A stretch of 5,449 nucleotides of DNA, taken from positions 1 through 5,449 of the forward strand of contig CAJOER010000084.1 in the NCBI GenBank assembly GCA_905233805.1. Direction: 5' to 3'. Below, in pieces: positions 1 to 5,449 of this stretch. A program made the translations under genes and the position numbers. The stretch comes from an uncultured Eubacterium sp. (lineage in GTDB: Bacteria; Bacillota; Clostridia; Oscillospirales; Acutalibacteraceae). Position 1 is the stretch's first letter, and each line of letters opens with the position of its first letter. The notes beneath the pieces are model-generated. The model did not search any database. It saw only the letters and a program-made list of their open reading frames with translations, and had not been told where the DNA came from.

Positions 1-95
1 GCTGGCATATCGTTGAATGCTCTGACGGAAAAGCACCCCTGGCAATAGATACAATACACAAACGAATTGTTGCAATAGTTGAAAGGGAATTATAA
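1..95 (+). CDS. C-terminal tail of upstream gene, possibly thymidylate kinase
   Basis: Frame 3 is open from the first base to a TAA at 93-95 and encodes about 30 residues beginning WHIVECSDGK and ending IVEREL. The gene starts outside the window. The pattern of a Trp, a short hydrophobic strand, Cys, an acidic-Gly-Lys turn and then an amphipathic helix (DTIHKRIVAIV) resembles the end of clostridial dTMP kinases, which phosphorylate dTMP to dTDP. This assignment rests on remembered resemblance of a short tail and is tentative. That it is a real coding end is better supported: the stop lies one base before the next ATG, the same TAATATG junction as at 3709-3715. The other two frames have stops early in this stretch. 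Confidence 0.45.
   Translation, partial: WHIVECSDGKAPLAIDTIHKRIVAIVEREL
81..88 (+). promoter_or_regulatory. Ribosome binding site for the DUF2156 gene
   Basis: GAAAGGGA lies about 8-9 bases before the ATG at 97 and decides the start. An in-frame TTG at 79 would give six more residues (first residues MKGNYN), but it sits before this purine run and has no site of its own. Confidence 0.6.
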
Positions 96-96
96 T

Positions 97-934
97 ATGC
101 TTAATTTCAAAAAGCCCGAGATTAGCGATAAGCCCTGGGTTGACGAATGTCTGAAGCATGCGGCTTCAATGAGCTGCGAATACACCTTCGGCAATACATA
201 TGTATGGGCGTCACAGTATAATTCCGAAATTTGCAGATATAAGGATTTCTTTATCTGCCGTTGGGGTTTTAAAGATAAAGCCTCATATTCGCTTCCGCTC
301 GGCGAGGGCGATTTTACCGATGCCGTTGAACAGATAATTCTAGATGCGAAAAGCAGGGGAGTCGCTCCCCGTATTTACGGCGTTACTTCGGGTTATCTTT
401 CCATGCTTCAGGAGGCGTTTACGGGTAAGTTTTCCTATCACCTTAACGACGGCTTCAGCGACTACATATATAAAACCGAAAAAATGGCTTCCCTCAGCGG
501 AAAAAAGCTGCATTCAAAACGAAATCATATAACTAATTTTAAAAAGAACAACCCCGACTGGAGTTTTGAAAAAATTACAAGGGATAATATCCCCGAGTGT
601 ATTGAACTTCACGAAAAGTGGCTCGCGGAAAAAGAAGACGGAAGTACTGACGACTACAGTGATGAATTTAATGCTGTTAAGACCGCTTTTGAAAACTATG
701 AAGCTCTCGGCTTCGTCGGCGGACTGATAAGAGTCGGCGGTAAAGTTATTGCCTATACTATGGGCGAACCGCTGATGAGCGGAAGATGCTTTGTATCGCA
801 TTTTGAAAAGGCTGTCTGATTATGAATACGTCAACAGGGAAGAGGACCTCGGTCTTGAAGGATTACGGAAAGCGAAGATGTCCTATCACCCCGAAATACT
901 GCTTGAAAAATGGCTGGCTGTTTATAATGATTAA
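97..934 (+). pseudogene. DUF2156 (MprF C-terminal-like) protein, disrupted by internal deletion and frameshift
   Basis: The ATG at 97 opens a 240-codon frame that stops at TGA 817-819. It carries family hallmarks of DUF2156 (PF09924, related to the phosphatidylglycerol lysyltransferase C-terminal domain, a GNAT-like fold): DYIYKTEKMASLSGKKLHSK around residues 122-141 followed by RNHITNFKK, then GGLIRVGGKVIAYTMGEPL near 208-226 and SHFEKA near 234-239. The frame ends exactly there. The conserved last part of the family is present in the +1 frame at 812-934: YEYVNREEDLGLEGLRKAK (from 821), then SYHPEILLEKW, stop TAA 932-934. In homologues I recall, about 20 residues (a DIxGxYxxIN-type segment) separate FEKA from this tail; here they are missing, and the loss is 2 modulo 3 in length. 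239 + 40 residues plus the missing segment gives the usual length of about 300. No membrane segment is seen, so it would have been soluble. Its substrate is unknown. An assembly error is the main alternative to a true pseudogene. Confidence 0.8.
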
Positions 935-1376
935 AAATGTTAAAGATAAAAACGAAATAATCCCTCTCTGGCAGGAGGCATTCGGCGACAGTAAAGAGGA
1001 AATAGAATTCTTCCTTAACAATGCTGATTATGAATGTAAAGGCATTTATATAAATAATGTGCTTTCATCCATGCTGCTTTTGTTTAAATGCAGGCTTAAG
1101 GACGAAGACTTTAATTATATCTATGCAGCCTGTACTTATAATGATTTTAAAAAGCAGGGATTAATGACAGAACTTCTTGATTATTGTAAAAAGGAATATC
1201 CCTCTATTTGTCTTATTCCCGCTGACGAAGGGCTGACGGATTATTATAAAAAAAGAGGTTTTGTAAATGATGCAAAACTTTCCGATATAAAATTCTCTGA
1301 ATCGAAAGAGATTCAGGAGTGGCTTTTTGAAGGCTGTAATTTAAAGCACCCTATGGTGCTGTATTATAAGAGGTAG
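927..1376 (+). CDS. GNAT family N-acetyltransferase
   Basis: This encodes a protein of 149 residues from ATG 927. The N-terminal LWQEAFGDS (residues 14-22) is typical of a clostridial GNAT subgroup. The acetyl-CoA binding motif A is seen as a strand (NYIYAACTY, 63-71) followed by NDFKKQGLMTELL (72-84), where KKQGLM stands for the Q/RxxGxG/A loop. PADEGLTDYYKKRGF (98-112) is the usual later strand and helix. The family transfers an acetyl group from acetyl-CoA to an amine; the substrate here cannot be read from sequence. The start overlaps the ancestral stop of the DUF2156 gene by 8 bases (ATGATTAA) and has no clear ribosome binding site, which suggests translational coupling. A longer in-frame start at ATG 822 would add 35 residues, but they are the DUF2156 tail read in the wrong frame, so 927 is the ancestral start. 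A soluble cytoplasmic enzyme is expected. Confidence 0.8.
   Translation: MIKNVKDKNEIIPLWQEAFGDSKEEIEFFLNNADYECKGIYINNVLSSMLLLFKCRLKDEDFNYIYAACTYNDFKKQGLMTELLDYCKKEYPSICLIPADEGLTDYYKKRGFVNDAKLSDIKFSESKEIQEWLFEGCNLKHPMVLYYKR
1368..1373 (+). promoter_or_regulatory. Ribosome binding site for the DJ-1/PfpI gene
   Basis: AAGAGG ends 8 bases before the ATG at 1382 and directly precedes the GNAT stop TAG (1374-1376). With the mltG site it is one of the clearest such sites in the cluster, so this gene can be initiated independently of upstream translation. Confidence 0.6.
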
Positions 1377-1381
1377 AATTT

Positions 1382-1924
1382 ATGGTATATGTATTTTTAG
1401 CGGACGGATTTGAAATAATTGAGGCTATGGCTCCTATTGATATGCTGACTCGCGCAGGAGTTGACGTTAAAATCGTAGGCGTTACGGGCGAACTTGTTAA
1501 AGCAAGCTGCGGCATTGAAGTTAAAGCGGATATGACTATTGATATCTTTGACTTTTACGACGTTGAGGCAATTATTCTTCCCGGCGGTATGCCCGGAACT
1601 CTTAATCTTGAAAACAGTTCTGCCGTTCAGAAATCGGTTGATAACGCTGTTAACATCGGTGCGTTAATCTGTGCAATCTGCGCAGCCCCGTCAATTCTCG
1701 GACATAAGGGACTTCTCAGTGAAAAGGAAGCTACCTGTTTCCCGGGATTTGAGGAAGCGCTTGAAGGCGCAAAACTCAGCGACTCCTACGTAGTACGCGA
1801 CGGTAATATTATTACTGCACGCGGCGCAGGCGTCTGCATTGAATTCGGCCTTGAAATAGTTAAAGCATTAAAAGGAAACGAACTTGCTCAAAGCATAAGA
1901 AAATCAATTCAGAAATATGAATAA
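1382..1924 (+). CDS. DJ-1/PfpI family protein
   Basis: This encodes 180 residues, the normal length of the DJ-1/YajL/ThiJ-like branch, over which it aligns end to end with human DJ-1 from memory. The nucleophile elbow is AICAAP with Cys100, equivalent to DJ-1 Cys106. Glu14 in GFEIIEAMAPIDMLTRAGV (9-27) matches the Glu18 that activates the cysteine. LPGGMPGTLNL (66-76) and ITARGAGVCIEFGLEIVKAL (144-163) are the other family signatures. A second cysteine, Cys97, lies three residues before the nucleophile. No signal peptide is seen, so it acts in the cytoplasm. Members have been linked to oxidative stress, glyoxalase-like or deglycase activity and chaperone activity; which applies here cannot be told. 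The sequence lacks the protease-type hexamer features that I would need to call it PfpI protease. It is preceded by a good ribosome binding site and its end overlaps the next gene by 8 bases. Confidence 0.9.
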   Translation: MVYVFLADGFEIIEAMAPIDMLTRAGVDVKIVGVTGELVKASCGIEVKADMTIDIFDFYDVEAIILPGGMPGTLNLENSSAVQKSVDNAVNIGALICAICAAPSILGHKGLLSEKEATCFPGFEEALEGAKLSDSYVVRDGNIITARGAGVCIEFGLEIVKALKGNELAQSIRKSIQKYE

Positions 1925-2492
1925 AAGCGAACTCAGAAAACTTTTGCTTAACGAAAGGAAAAGCATTACCGGCAAGGCTGAAAAAGACAGCGGCGTATAT
2001 GATAATTTAATATCATTTGAGCCTTTTATTGAAGCTGAAACGGTACTTGTGTATCTTTCATCCGAAAGCGAAGTTAACACAGACAAAATAATATCTTACT
2101 GTTTTGATAACGGCAAAAGAGTCGCCGTACCTTTTTGCACAGACAGCGACGGTAATATGGAGTTTTATATCATTAAATCCTTTAACGCCTTGTCGCCCGG
2201 GCATTACGGTATAAGGGAACCCGATATTAAAAGCTGCGAAAAGTTATCTGATTTCAGCGCTTCAATTATTGTTGTTCCCGGGCTGTCTTTTGATAAAAAC
2301 GGCAACCGTTTAGGTTACGGAAAAGGGTATTATGACAGATTTTTAAAAAATTATTCTTTTATTTCGGTCGGTTTGTGTTATAATAGCTTTATTAAAGATA
2401 TAATTCCGTCTGAAAATTACGACGTTAAAGTAAATTATATAATCACCGAGGACGCGGTTCTCGATACTCACAGCGGAGGGAAAAATGGATAA
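1917..2492 (+). CDS. fau: 5-formyltetrahydrofolate cyclo-ligase
   Basis: This encodes 191 residues, the usual length for 5-formyl-THF cyclo-ligase (MTHFS, also called ygfA/fau). The enzyme uses ATP to convert 5-formyl-THF to 5,10-methenyl-THF in the cytoplasm, returning the storage or inhibitory folate to one-carbon metabolism. Evidence is the N-terminal basic helix MNKSELRKLLLNERK (1-15), the LSSESEVNTDKII strand-turn (47-59), and above all VVPGLSFDKNGNRLGYGKG (119-137) followed by YYDRFL, the ATP/Mg-binding signature. GLCYNSFI (152-159) and the C-terminal VNYIITEDAVL (172-182) also fit. The ATG overlaps the DJ-1 stop by 8 bases (ATGAATAA) and only weak purines precede it, so coupled translation is likely. 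The last residues SGGKNG are encoded by bases that double as the mltG ribosome binding site and start. Confidence 0.95.
   Translation: MNKSELRKLLLNERKSITGKAEKDSGVYDNLISFEPFIEAETVLVYLSSESEVNTDKIISYCFDNGKRVAVPFCTDSDGNMEFYIIKSFNALSPGHYGIREPDIKSCEKLSDFSASIIVVPGLSFDKNGNRLGYGKGYYDRFLKNYSFISVGLCYNSFIKDIIPSENYDVKVNYIITEDAVLDTHSGGKNG
2475..2480 (+). promoter_or_regulatory. Ribosome binding site for mltG inside the fau 3' end
   Basis: GGAGGG lies about five bases before the ATG at 2485 and within the last codons of fau. It fixes the mltG start, since no other in-frame start has such a site. Confidence 0.75.
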
Positions 2493-3711
2493 CATAGATT
2501 TCAAGTTGAACGAAAAGAAAAAAGACATCTATTTTTCAAATGAAACAGATAATCAAAAGAGCGCTCCTTCTGCCTCTCAAAAGCAGGCGCCCAAAGCGCC
2601 CGTAAAAAGGAAAAAGGGCAAGGGTGTCGCTTCTACCTATCTGTTTTTTATAATTGTTATTGCATGCTCAATGATACTTTCGATTTATGCAATCTTTTGT
2701 ATGAACGATATCCTTGCAATTACAAAAACAACTTCTACCGTTACTATTTCGCTTACTCAGAAGATTGATAGCAGTGACGACGCCATCAATACTCTCAGCA
2801 GTAACGGCCTTATTAGATGCAAAAACTTCTGTAAGGTATTTGTAAAACTCAGGGATAAGCTTATTCACTCTTCACAGCTCAGCGGTCCGTATGAAGCAGG
2901 CGTTTACTATCTCAACGGTAAAATGGGGCTTGAAGGTATGCTTATAACTCTTCAGGGCGATAACGCGACAAGCGAAACTGTTCAGTTAACTTTCCCCGAA
3001 GGCTATACCGTACCCGAAGTTATTGATAAACTTGTTGAAAATGATGTCTGCGACAGAAATGCGCTTATTTCCGTTATTCAGTCAACTAACTTTGATTTCA
3101 GACTGACAAGCGAACTTAAAGCTCAGGATTCCGTTCCTTACAGACTTGAAGGCTTCTTGTTCCCGGATACCTACGAATTCTTTATTGACGAAAGCGCTGC
3201 TTCTGCGGTAAGAAAATTCCTGCAGCAGGGTAATAACGTTTATACCAAGAAGTATTCCGACAGAGCTAAGGAACTCGGCTTAACCGACTATGAGGTTCTT
3301 ACTATTGCTTCTATAATTCAGAAAGAGGCGGCGAACGATGAACAGATGAAGATTATTTCCGCCGTTATTCATAACCGTCTTAAGAATTCGCGCGATTTCC
3401 CGTGGCTCGGCTGTCAGTCCACAAAGGACTATATTACAAACAAGGTTGCGCCTTCACTTTCTTCAACTGCTTCTCACTCGGCTGATTACTATATGGCTTA
3501 TTATAATACCAATAATAACTCTACCGTTGTTGGACTTCCCGCAGGACCGATTTGTAACCCCGGTAAAGCCGCTATTGATGCCGCGCTCCATCCGGCGGAT
3601 ACAAACGCCAAGTTCTTCTTCCACGATAATTCCGGCGAGATGTATACGGCTGATACAATTACTGAATTTAAGGAGAAGGTTGCAAGATACGCGCCTTATT
3701 TAAACTATTAA
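2485..3711 (+). CDS. mltG: Endolytic murein transglycosylase MltG (YceG-like)
   Basis: This encodes 408 residues. A Lys/Pro/Ala/Gln-rich cytoplasmic tail (1-50) is followed by one membrane segment (about 52-72, YLFFIIVIACSMILSIYAIF) and an extracellular YceG domain. MltG cuts nascent glycan strands at the membrane and releases them from the lipid anchor, setting glycan length together with the synthases. Signatures in order are the small N-terminal subdomain (YEAGVYYLNGKMGLEGMLITL, 136-156), LTFPEGYTVPEVIDKL (168-183), LEGFLFPDTYEF (221-232), the catalytic helix TIASIIQKEA (273-282) with Glu281 as expected catalytic acid, VIHNRLK (294-300), and GLPAGPICNPGKAAIDAALH (350-369) followed by PADTNAKFFFHD. 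The LQSDPT-like motif is altered to WLGCQST (307-313). The start overlaps fau by 8 bases and has a strong GGAGGG site, so it can also be initiated on its own. Length and order of domains are normal for a Gram-positive MltG. Confidence 0.95.
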   Translation: MDNIDFKLNEKKKDIYFSNETDNQKSAPSASQKQAPKAPVKRKKGKGVASTYLFFIIVIACSMILSIYAIFCMNDILAITKTTSTVTISLTQKIDSSDDAINTLSSNGLIRCKNFCKVFVKLRDKLIHSSQLSGPYEAGVYYLNGKMGLEGMLITLQGDNATSETVQLTFPEGYTVPEVIDKLVENDVCDRNALISVIQSTNFDFRLTSELKAQDSVPYRLEGFLFPDTYEFFIDESAASAVRKFLQQGNNVYTKKYSDRAKELGLTDYEVLTIASIIQKEAANDEQMKIISAVIHNRLKNSRDFPWLGCQSTKDYITNKVAPSLSSTASHSADYYMAYYNTNNNSTVVGLPAGPICNPGKAAIDAALHPADTNAKFFFHDNSGEMYTADTITEFKEKVARYAPYLNY

Positions 3712-3712
3712 T

Positions 3713-4942
3713 ATGTCACACAATATTGAACTCCTTTCTCCCGCAGGGGATATGGAGAGATTAAAACTTGCATTAAAATTCGGAGCAGACGCCGTCTATC
3801 TCGGCGGCGAGATGTTCGGAATGAGAACTAACCCCTCAAATTTCGATTATGAGGGGTTAAAAAAAGCGGTTGAGCTTGTTCATTCTTATAATAAAAAACT
3901 TTACCTTACGTGCAACACTCTGCCGCGTAATACCGAAATTCCGCTTTTGCCCGAATATCTTAAATACGTTAAAGACATAGGCGTTGACGCGCTTATTGTT
4001 GCGGATATGGGCGTTCTTTCGCTTGCAAAGAAATATGCCGACGGTGTCGATATTCATATGTCCACTCAGGTCGGTATCGTTAATTATGAAGCTGCGAATA
4101 CGCTTTGGGAACTCGGCGCAAAGAGAATTGTTACCGCAAGGGAACTTTCGCTTGATGAGATTAAAACTATTCGAGATAAGACTAATCCCGAACTTGAAAT
4201 TGAAGTCTTTGTTCACGGCGCTATGTGTATGTCCTTTTCAGGCAGATGTATCCTTTCCGACTATATGGTAGGAAGGGACGCCAACAGGGGCGACTGCGCC
4301 CAGCCCTGCCGCTGGAAGTATCACCTTGTAGAGGAAACGAGGGAAGGTCAGTATTTCCCGATTAACGAGGATGGGGACGGTACATATATCTTTAATTCAA
4401 AGGATTTATGTATGATTAATCATATCCCCGAACTTGACAGAGCGGGTATTGATTCGTTTAAGATTGAAGGAAGAGCCAAGAGCGAATATTATACGGCCAT
4501 AGTAACTTACGCTTACCGTAACGCTATGGACGAGTATTTTGAAAGTGGCCGCAGCGCTGATTTCACTCCTTCTCAGTGGATACTCGACGTGATGGAAAAA
4601 ATGAGCCACAGAGAATATACCGAAGGCTTTAATTTCGGCCCGATAGTCAATGGGCAGGTTATTAATTCGGGCGGATATATCAGAAAGTGGGACGCATGCG
4701 CGCTCTTCATTTCGCAGTCCGACGGAAGAGTTACGGTTGCCCAGCGTAACAGGTTCTATCAGGGCGAGGTTCTTGAAGTTGTTGAACCGTTTAAAAAACC
4801 TTATAAAATTACCGTTGAAGAACTATATAATGAAAACGACGGGGAATATACCGACGTTGCGAATAAAACAACAAATATTTACTCATTTAAATGTGATAAA
4901 GAAATTTCTCCCGACGCTATATTCCGCGTAGAAAGACAATGA
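3713..4942 (+). CDS. trhP: U32 family protein, TrhP-type tRNA 5-hydroxyuridine synthesis protein
   Basis: This encodes 409 residues, the usual size of YegQ/TrhP. The family, long labelled peptidase U32, is now tied to prephenate-dependent hydroxylation of uridine 34 in tRNA (ho5U). The N-terminal ELLSPAGDMERLKLALKFGA (6-25), then DAVYLGG (26-32), is the classic start of its barrel. The U32 signature is at 164-183: EVFVHGAMCMSFSGRCILSD. Cys172, Cys179, Cys195 (or Cys199) and Cys233 are candidate iron-sulfur ligands; CAQPCRWKY (195-203), NSKDLCMI (228-235) and FKIEGRAKS (249-257) are further conserved blocks, followed by a C-terminal beta domain (RVTVAQRNRFYQGEVLEVVE, 339-358). It begins one base after the mltG stop (TAATATG) without a ribosome binding site at the right distance; an AAGGAG at 3670-3675 is too far. 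Reinitiation after mltG is likely. The U32 family contains other RNA-modifying branches (RlhA, TrhP1/2), so the exact paralogue is less certain than the family. Confidence 0.88.
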   Translation: MSHNIELLSPAGDMERLKLALKFGADAVYLGGEMFGMRTNPSNFDYEGLKKAVELVHSYNKKLYLTCNTLPRNTEIPLLPEYLKYVKDIGVDALIVADMGVLSLAKKYADGVDIHMSTQVGIVNYEAANTLWELGAKRIVTARELSLDEIKTIRDKTNPELEIEVFVHGAMCMSFSGRCILSDYMVGRDANRGDCAQPCRWKYHLVEETREGQYFPINEDGDGTYIFNSKDLCMINHIPELDRAGIDSFKIEGRAKSEYYTAIVTYAYRNAMDEYFESGRSADFTPSQWILDVMEKMSHREYTEGFNFGPIVNGQVINSGGYIRKWDACALFISQSDGRVTVAQRNRFYQGEVLEVVEPFKKPYKITVEELYNENDGEYTDVANKTTNIYSFKCDKEISPDAIFRVERQ

Positions 4943-4950
4943 TAAAAATA

Positions 4951-4985
4951 ACCCTTCTGTAAATAATACAGAGGGGTGTTTTTTT
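4951..4985 (+). terminator. Rho-independent terminator ending the cluster
   Basis: ACCCTTCTGT (4951-4960) pairs with ACAGAGGGGT (4968-4977) in a 10-bp stem with one U-G wobble (4955 with 4973) and a 7-base AAATAAT loop. A run of seven T follows at 4979-4985. It starts 8 bases after the trhP stop and is the only such structure I see in the window. The 3' arm and T tract also hold the ribosome binding site and TTG start of the next gene. Confidence 0.88.
4971..4976 (+). promoter_or_regulatory. Ribosome binding site for the PBP-like gene, inside the terminator stem
   Basis: GAGGGG lies seven bases before the TTG at 4984 and selects it as start; the frame is closed upstream by TAA 4960-4962 with no ATG or GTG start between. 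All six bases are paired in the terminator stem, so in a read-through transcript the site would be hidden when the hairpin is folded. Confidence 0.55.
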
Positions 4986-5449
4986 GAAGAAAAAGATTGT
5001 TGTTCTGTTTGTTACAGTTGTATTTGTGTTTACTGGCTGTGCCGGAAGAATTCTTTATATATCATCAGCCGATTCCTTCAAAGTTGCCGATACCTATAAT
5101 TCATATACTTTGACTCTTGATAGCGCAAAGCCGAATATTTATTTCCGTGATTTAAGCCGTATAACAAATGACACTTTCAAACGCGTTGCCGTAATACGAC
5201 CGACAGATAAAGATATTAAGGAAGTATATAGAGTATTTAGCGGAAGCAAGCGAATGAAAATACTAAATGATTTACAAAATAAGAAGCCCGTTGTAACTGA
5301 CGTTGATAATAATTTTAAAAGCAGAGTAATTGAATCGTATACGGTTAAGAGCAGTTCTGATAAGTGCAGGCATATTATTTTAAAAGAATGCTCGGGACTT
5401 CTTATGCATATACCTGATAAAGGCGAAAGCCTGAAAGTAAACCTTCTTG
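4984..5449 (+). CDS. N-terminal part of a divergent penicillin-binding-protein-like protein (runs off window)
   Basis: A frame open for 155 codons to the window edge starts at TTG 4984 behind a GAGGGG site. The first residues, (M)KKKIVVLFVTVVFVFTGCAG, form a Lys-rich start and hydrophobic segment ending in FTGC (Cys19), which may be a lipobox or simply an uncleaved anchor. The remainder matches, block by block, the N-terminal part of clostridial class B penicillin-binding proteins as I remember them: GRILYISSAD like a GRLxYLQ juxtamembrane stretch, NSYTLTLDSAKPNIYFRDLS (39-58) in the place of the SSYTLxxxxxRGxIYDRN block, RVAVIRPT (67-74), LQNKKPVVTDV (97-107) and DKCRHIILKECSG (126-138) in place of the AxHIIGYxDxxG block. 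The near-invariant RG of the first block reads KP and GY of the last reads LK, so this is a diverged or decaying copy. The transpeptidase domain would lie beyond the window. The gene is real with good likelihood; the PBP assignment is moderate. Confidence 0.55.
   Translation, partial: MKKKIVVLFVTVVFVFTGCAGRILYISSADSFKVADTYNSYTLTLDSAKPNIYFRDLSRITNDTFKRVAVIRPTDKDIKEVYRVFSGSKRMKILNDLQNKKPVVTDVDNNFKSRVIESYTVKSSSDKCRHIILKECSGLLMHIPDKGESLKVNLL

Noticed and set aside
811..823. Programmed +1 frameshift at GTC TGA in the DUF2156 gene
   Set aside because: A shift would join the frames, but about 20 conserved residues would still be missing. There is no prfB-like CTT TGA context or stimulating upstream site.
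822..926. ATG 822 as the true ancestral start of the GNAT gene (184 residues)
   Set aside because: The 35 extra residues are an out-of-frame reading of the conserved DUF2156 tail, while the GNAT fold begins right at ATG 927. Kept only as a possible reinitiation site.
3446..3703. Alternative-frame plus-strand frames within mltG and trhP (3446-3703, 3984-4271, 4650-4931) and DUF2156 (344-532)
   Set aside because: Each overlaps a family-matched gene fully in another frame, and its protein is low-complexity or Arg/Leu-rich as expected of a shadow frame.
3857..4216. Antisense 119-codon frame within trhP
   Set aside because: It lies wholly opposite a well-conserved coding region, has no recognisable domain and no ribosome binding site. 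The same holds for the other antisense frames (514-801, 1904-2086, 2343-2528, 2668-2868, 4406-4609).
4779..4807. Promoter inside trhP (TTGTTG, 17 bases, TATAAA) for the PBP-like gene
   Set aside because: The -35 matches only three of six positions, the stretch is AT-rich coding sequence, and a transcript from here would still meet the terminator at 4951-4985.
4933..4967. Promoter just before the PBP-like gene (AAGACA with TGTAAA or AATAAT)
   Set aside because: AAGACA matches four of six positions, but the spacing is off for AATAAT and TGTAAA is a poor -10. It would give a leader without the full hairpin, which is attractive, but it is too weak to call.
1..5449. An undescribed defence, mobile or biosynthetic system
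   Set aside because: All complete genes match known housekeeping families. There are no repeats, integrase or transposase genes, toxin-antitoxin pairs or large unexplained gaps.

Overview
The window is a compact stretch of chromosome from what looks like a low-to-moderate GC Clostridia bacterium (Bacillota), most likely of the Oscillospiraceae/Ruminococcus type. The grounds are the gene families (a DUF2156 gene next to a GNAT gene, a Gram-positive style MltG with a long cytoplasmic tail, a U32 protein of the TrhP type), the AGGAGG-like ribosome binding sites and the AT-leaning codon use. This placement is an inference from family resemblance; no rRNA or other marker is present.

Layout, all on the + strand. 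1-95: the tail of an upstream gene, possibly thymidylate kinase. 97-934: a DUF2156 (MprF C-terminal-like) gene broken by an apparent internal deletion plus frameshift. 927-1376: a small GNAT acetyltransferase. 1382-1924: a DJ-1/PfpI family protein. 1917-2492: 5-formyltetrahydrofolate cyclo-ligase. 2485-3711: the endolytic transglycosylase MltG. 3713-4942: a U32 protein of the TrhP tRNA-hydroxylation type. 4951-4985: a Rho-independent terminator. 4984-5449 (runs off the window): the N-terminal part of a membrane-anchored or lipoprotein-like protein that resembles a divergent class B penicillin-binding protein.

The first seven genes are packed with gaps of 1-5 nt or overlaps of 8 nt and no internal terminator, so they very likely form one transcript that started upstream of the window and ends at 4951-4985. 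The genes do not form one pathway. They are a housekeeping cluster: nucleotide/folate metabolism (possible tmk, fau), protein or metabolite protection (DJ-1), cell wall (MltG, then the PBP-like gene) and tRNA modification (TrhP). The mltG-trhP neighbourhood echoes yrrL...yrrN-yrrO of Bacillus subtilis. There is no intergenic stretch longer than about 50 bases, no RNA gene, no CRISPR and no mobile element.

I do not see a new biological system here. The points that merit a second look are local: the broken DUF2156 gene, with a new stop immediately followed by an ATG in frame with the GNAT gene; a terminator whose 3' arm holds the ribosome binding site, and whose T tract holds the TTG start, of the next gene; and the degenerate motifs of that PBP-like gene.
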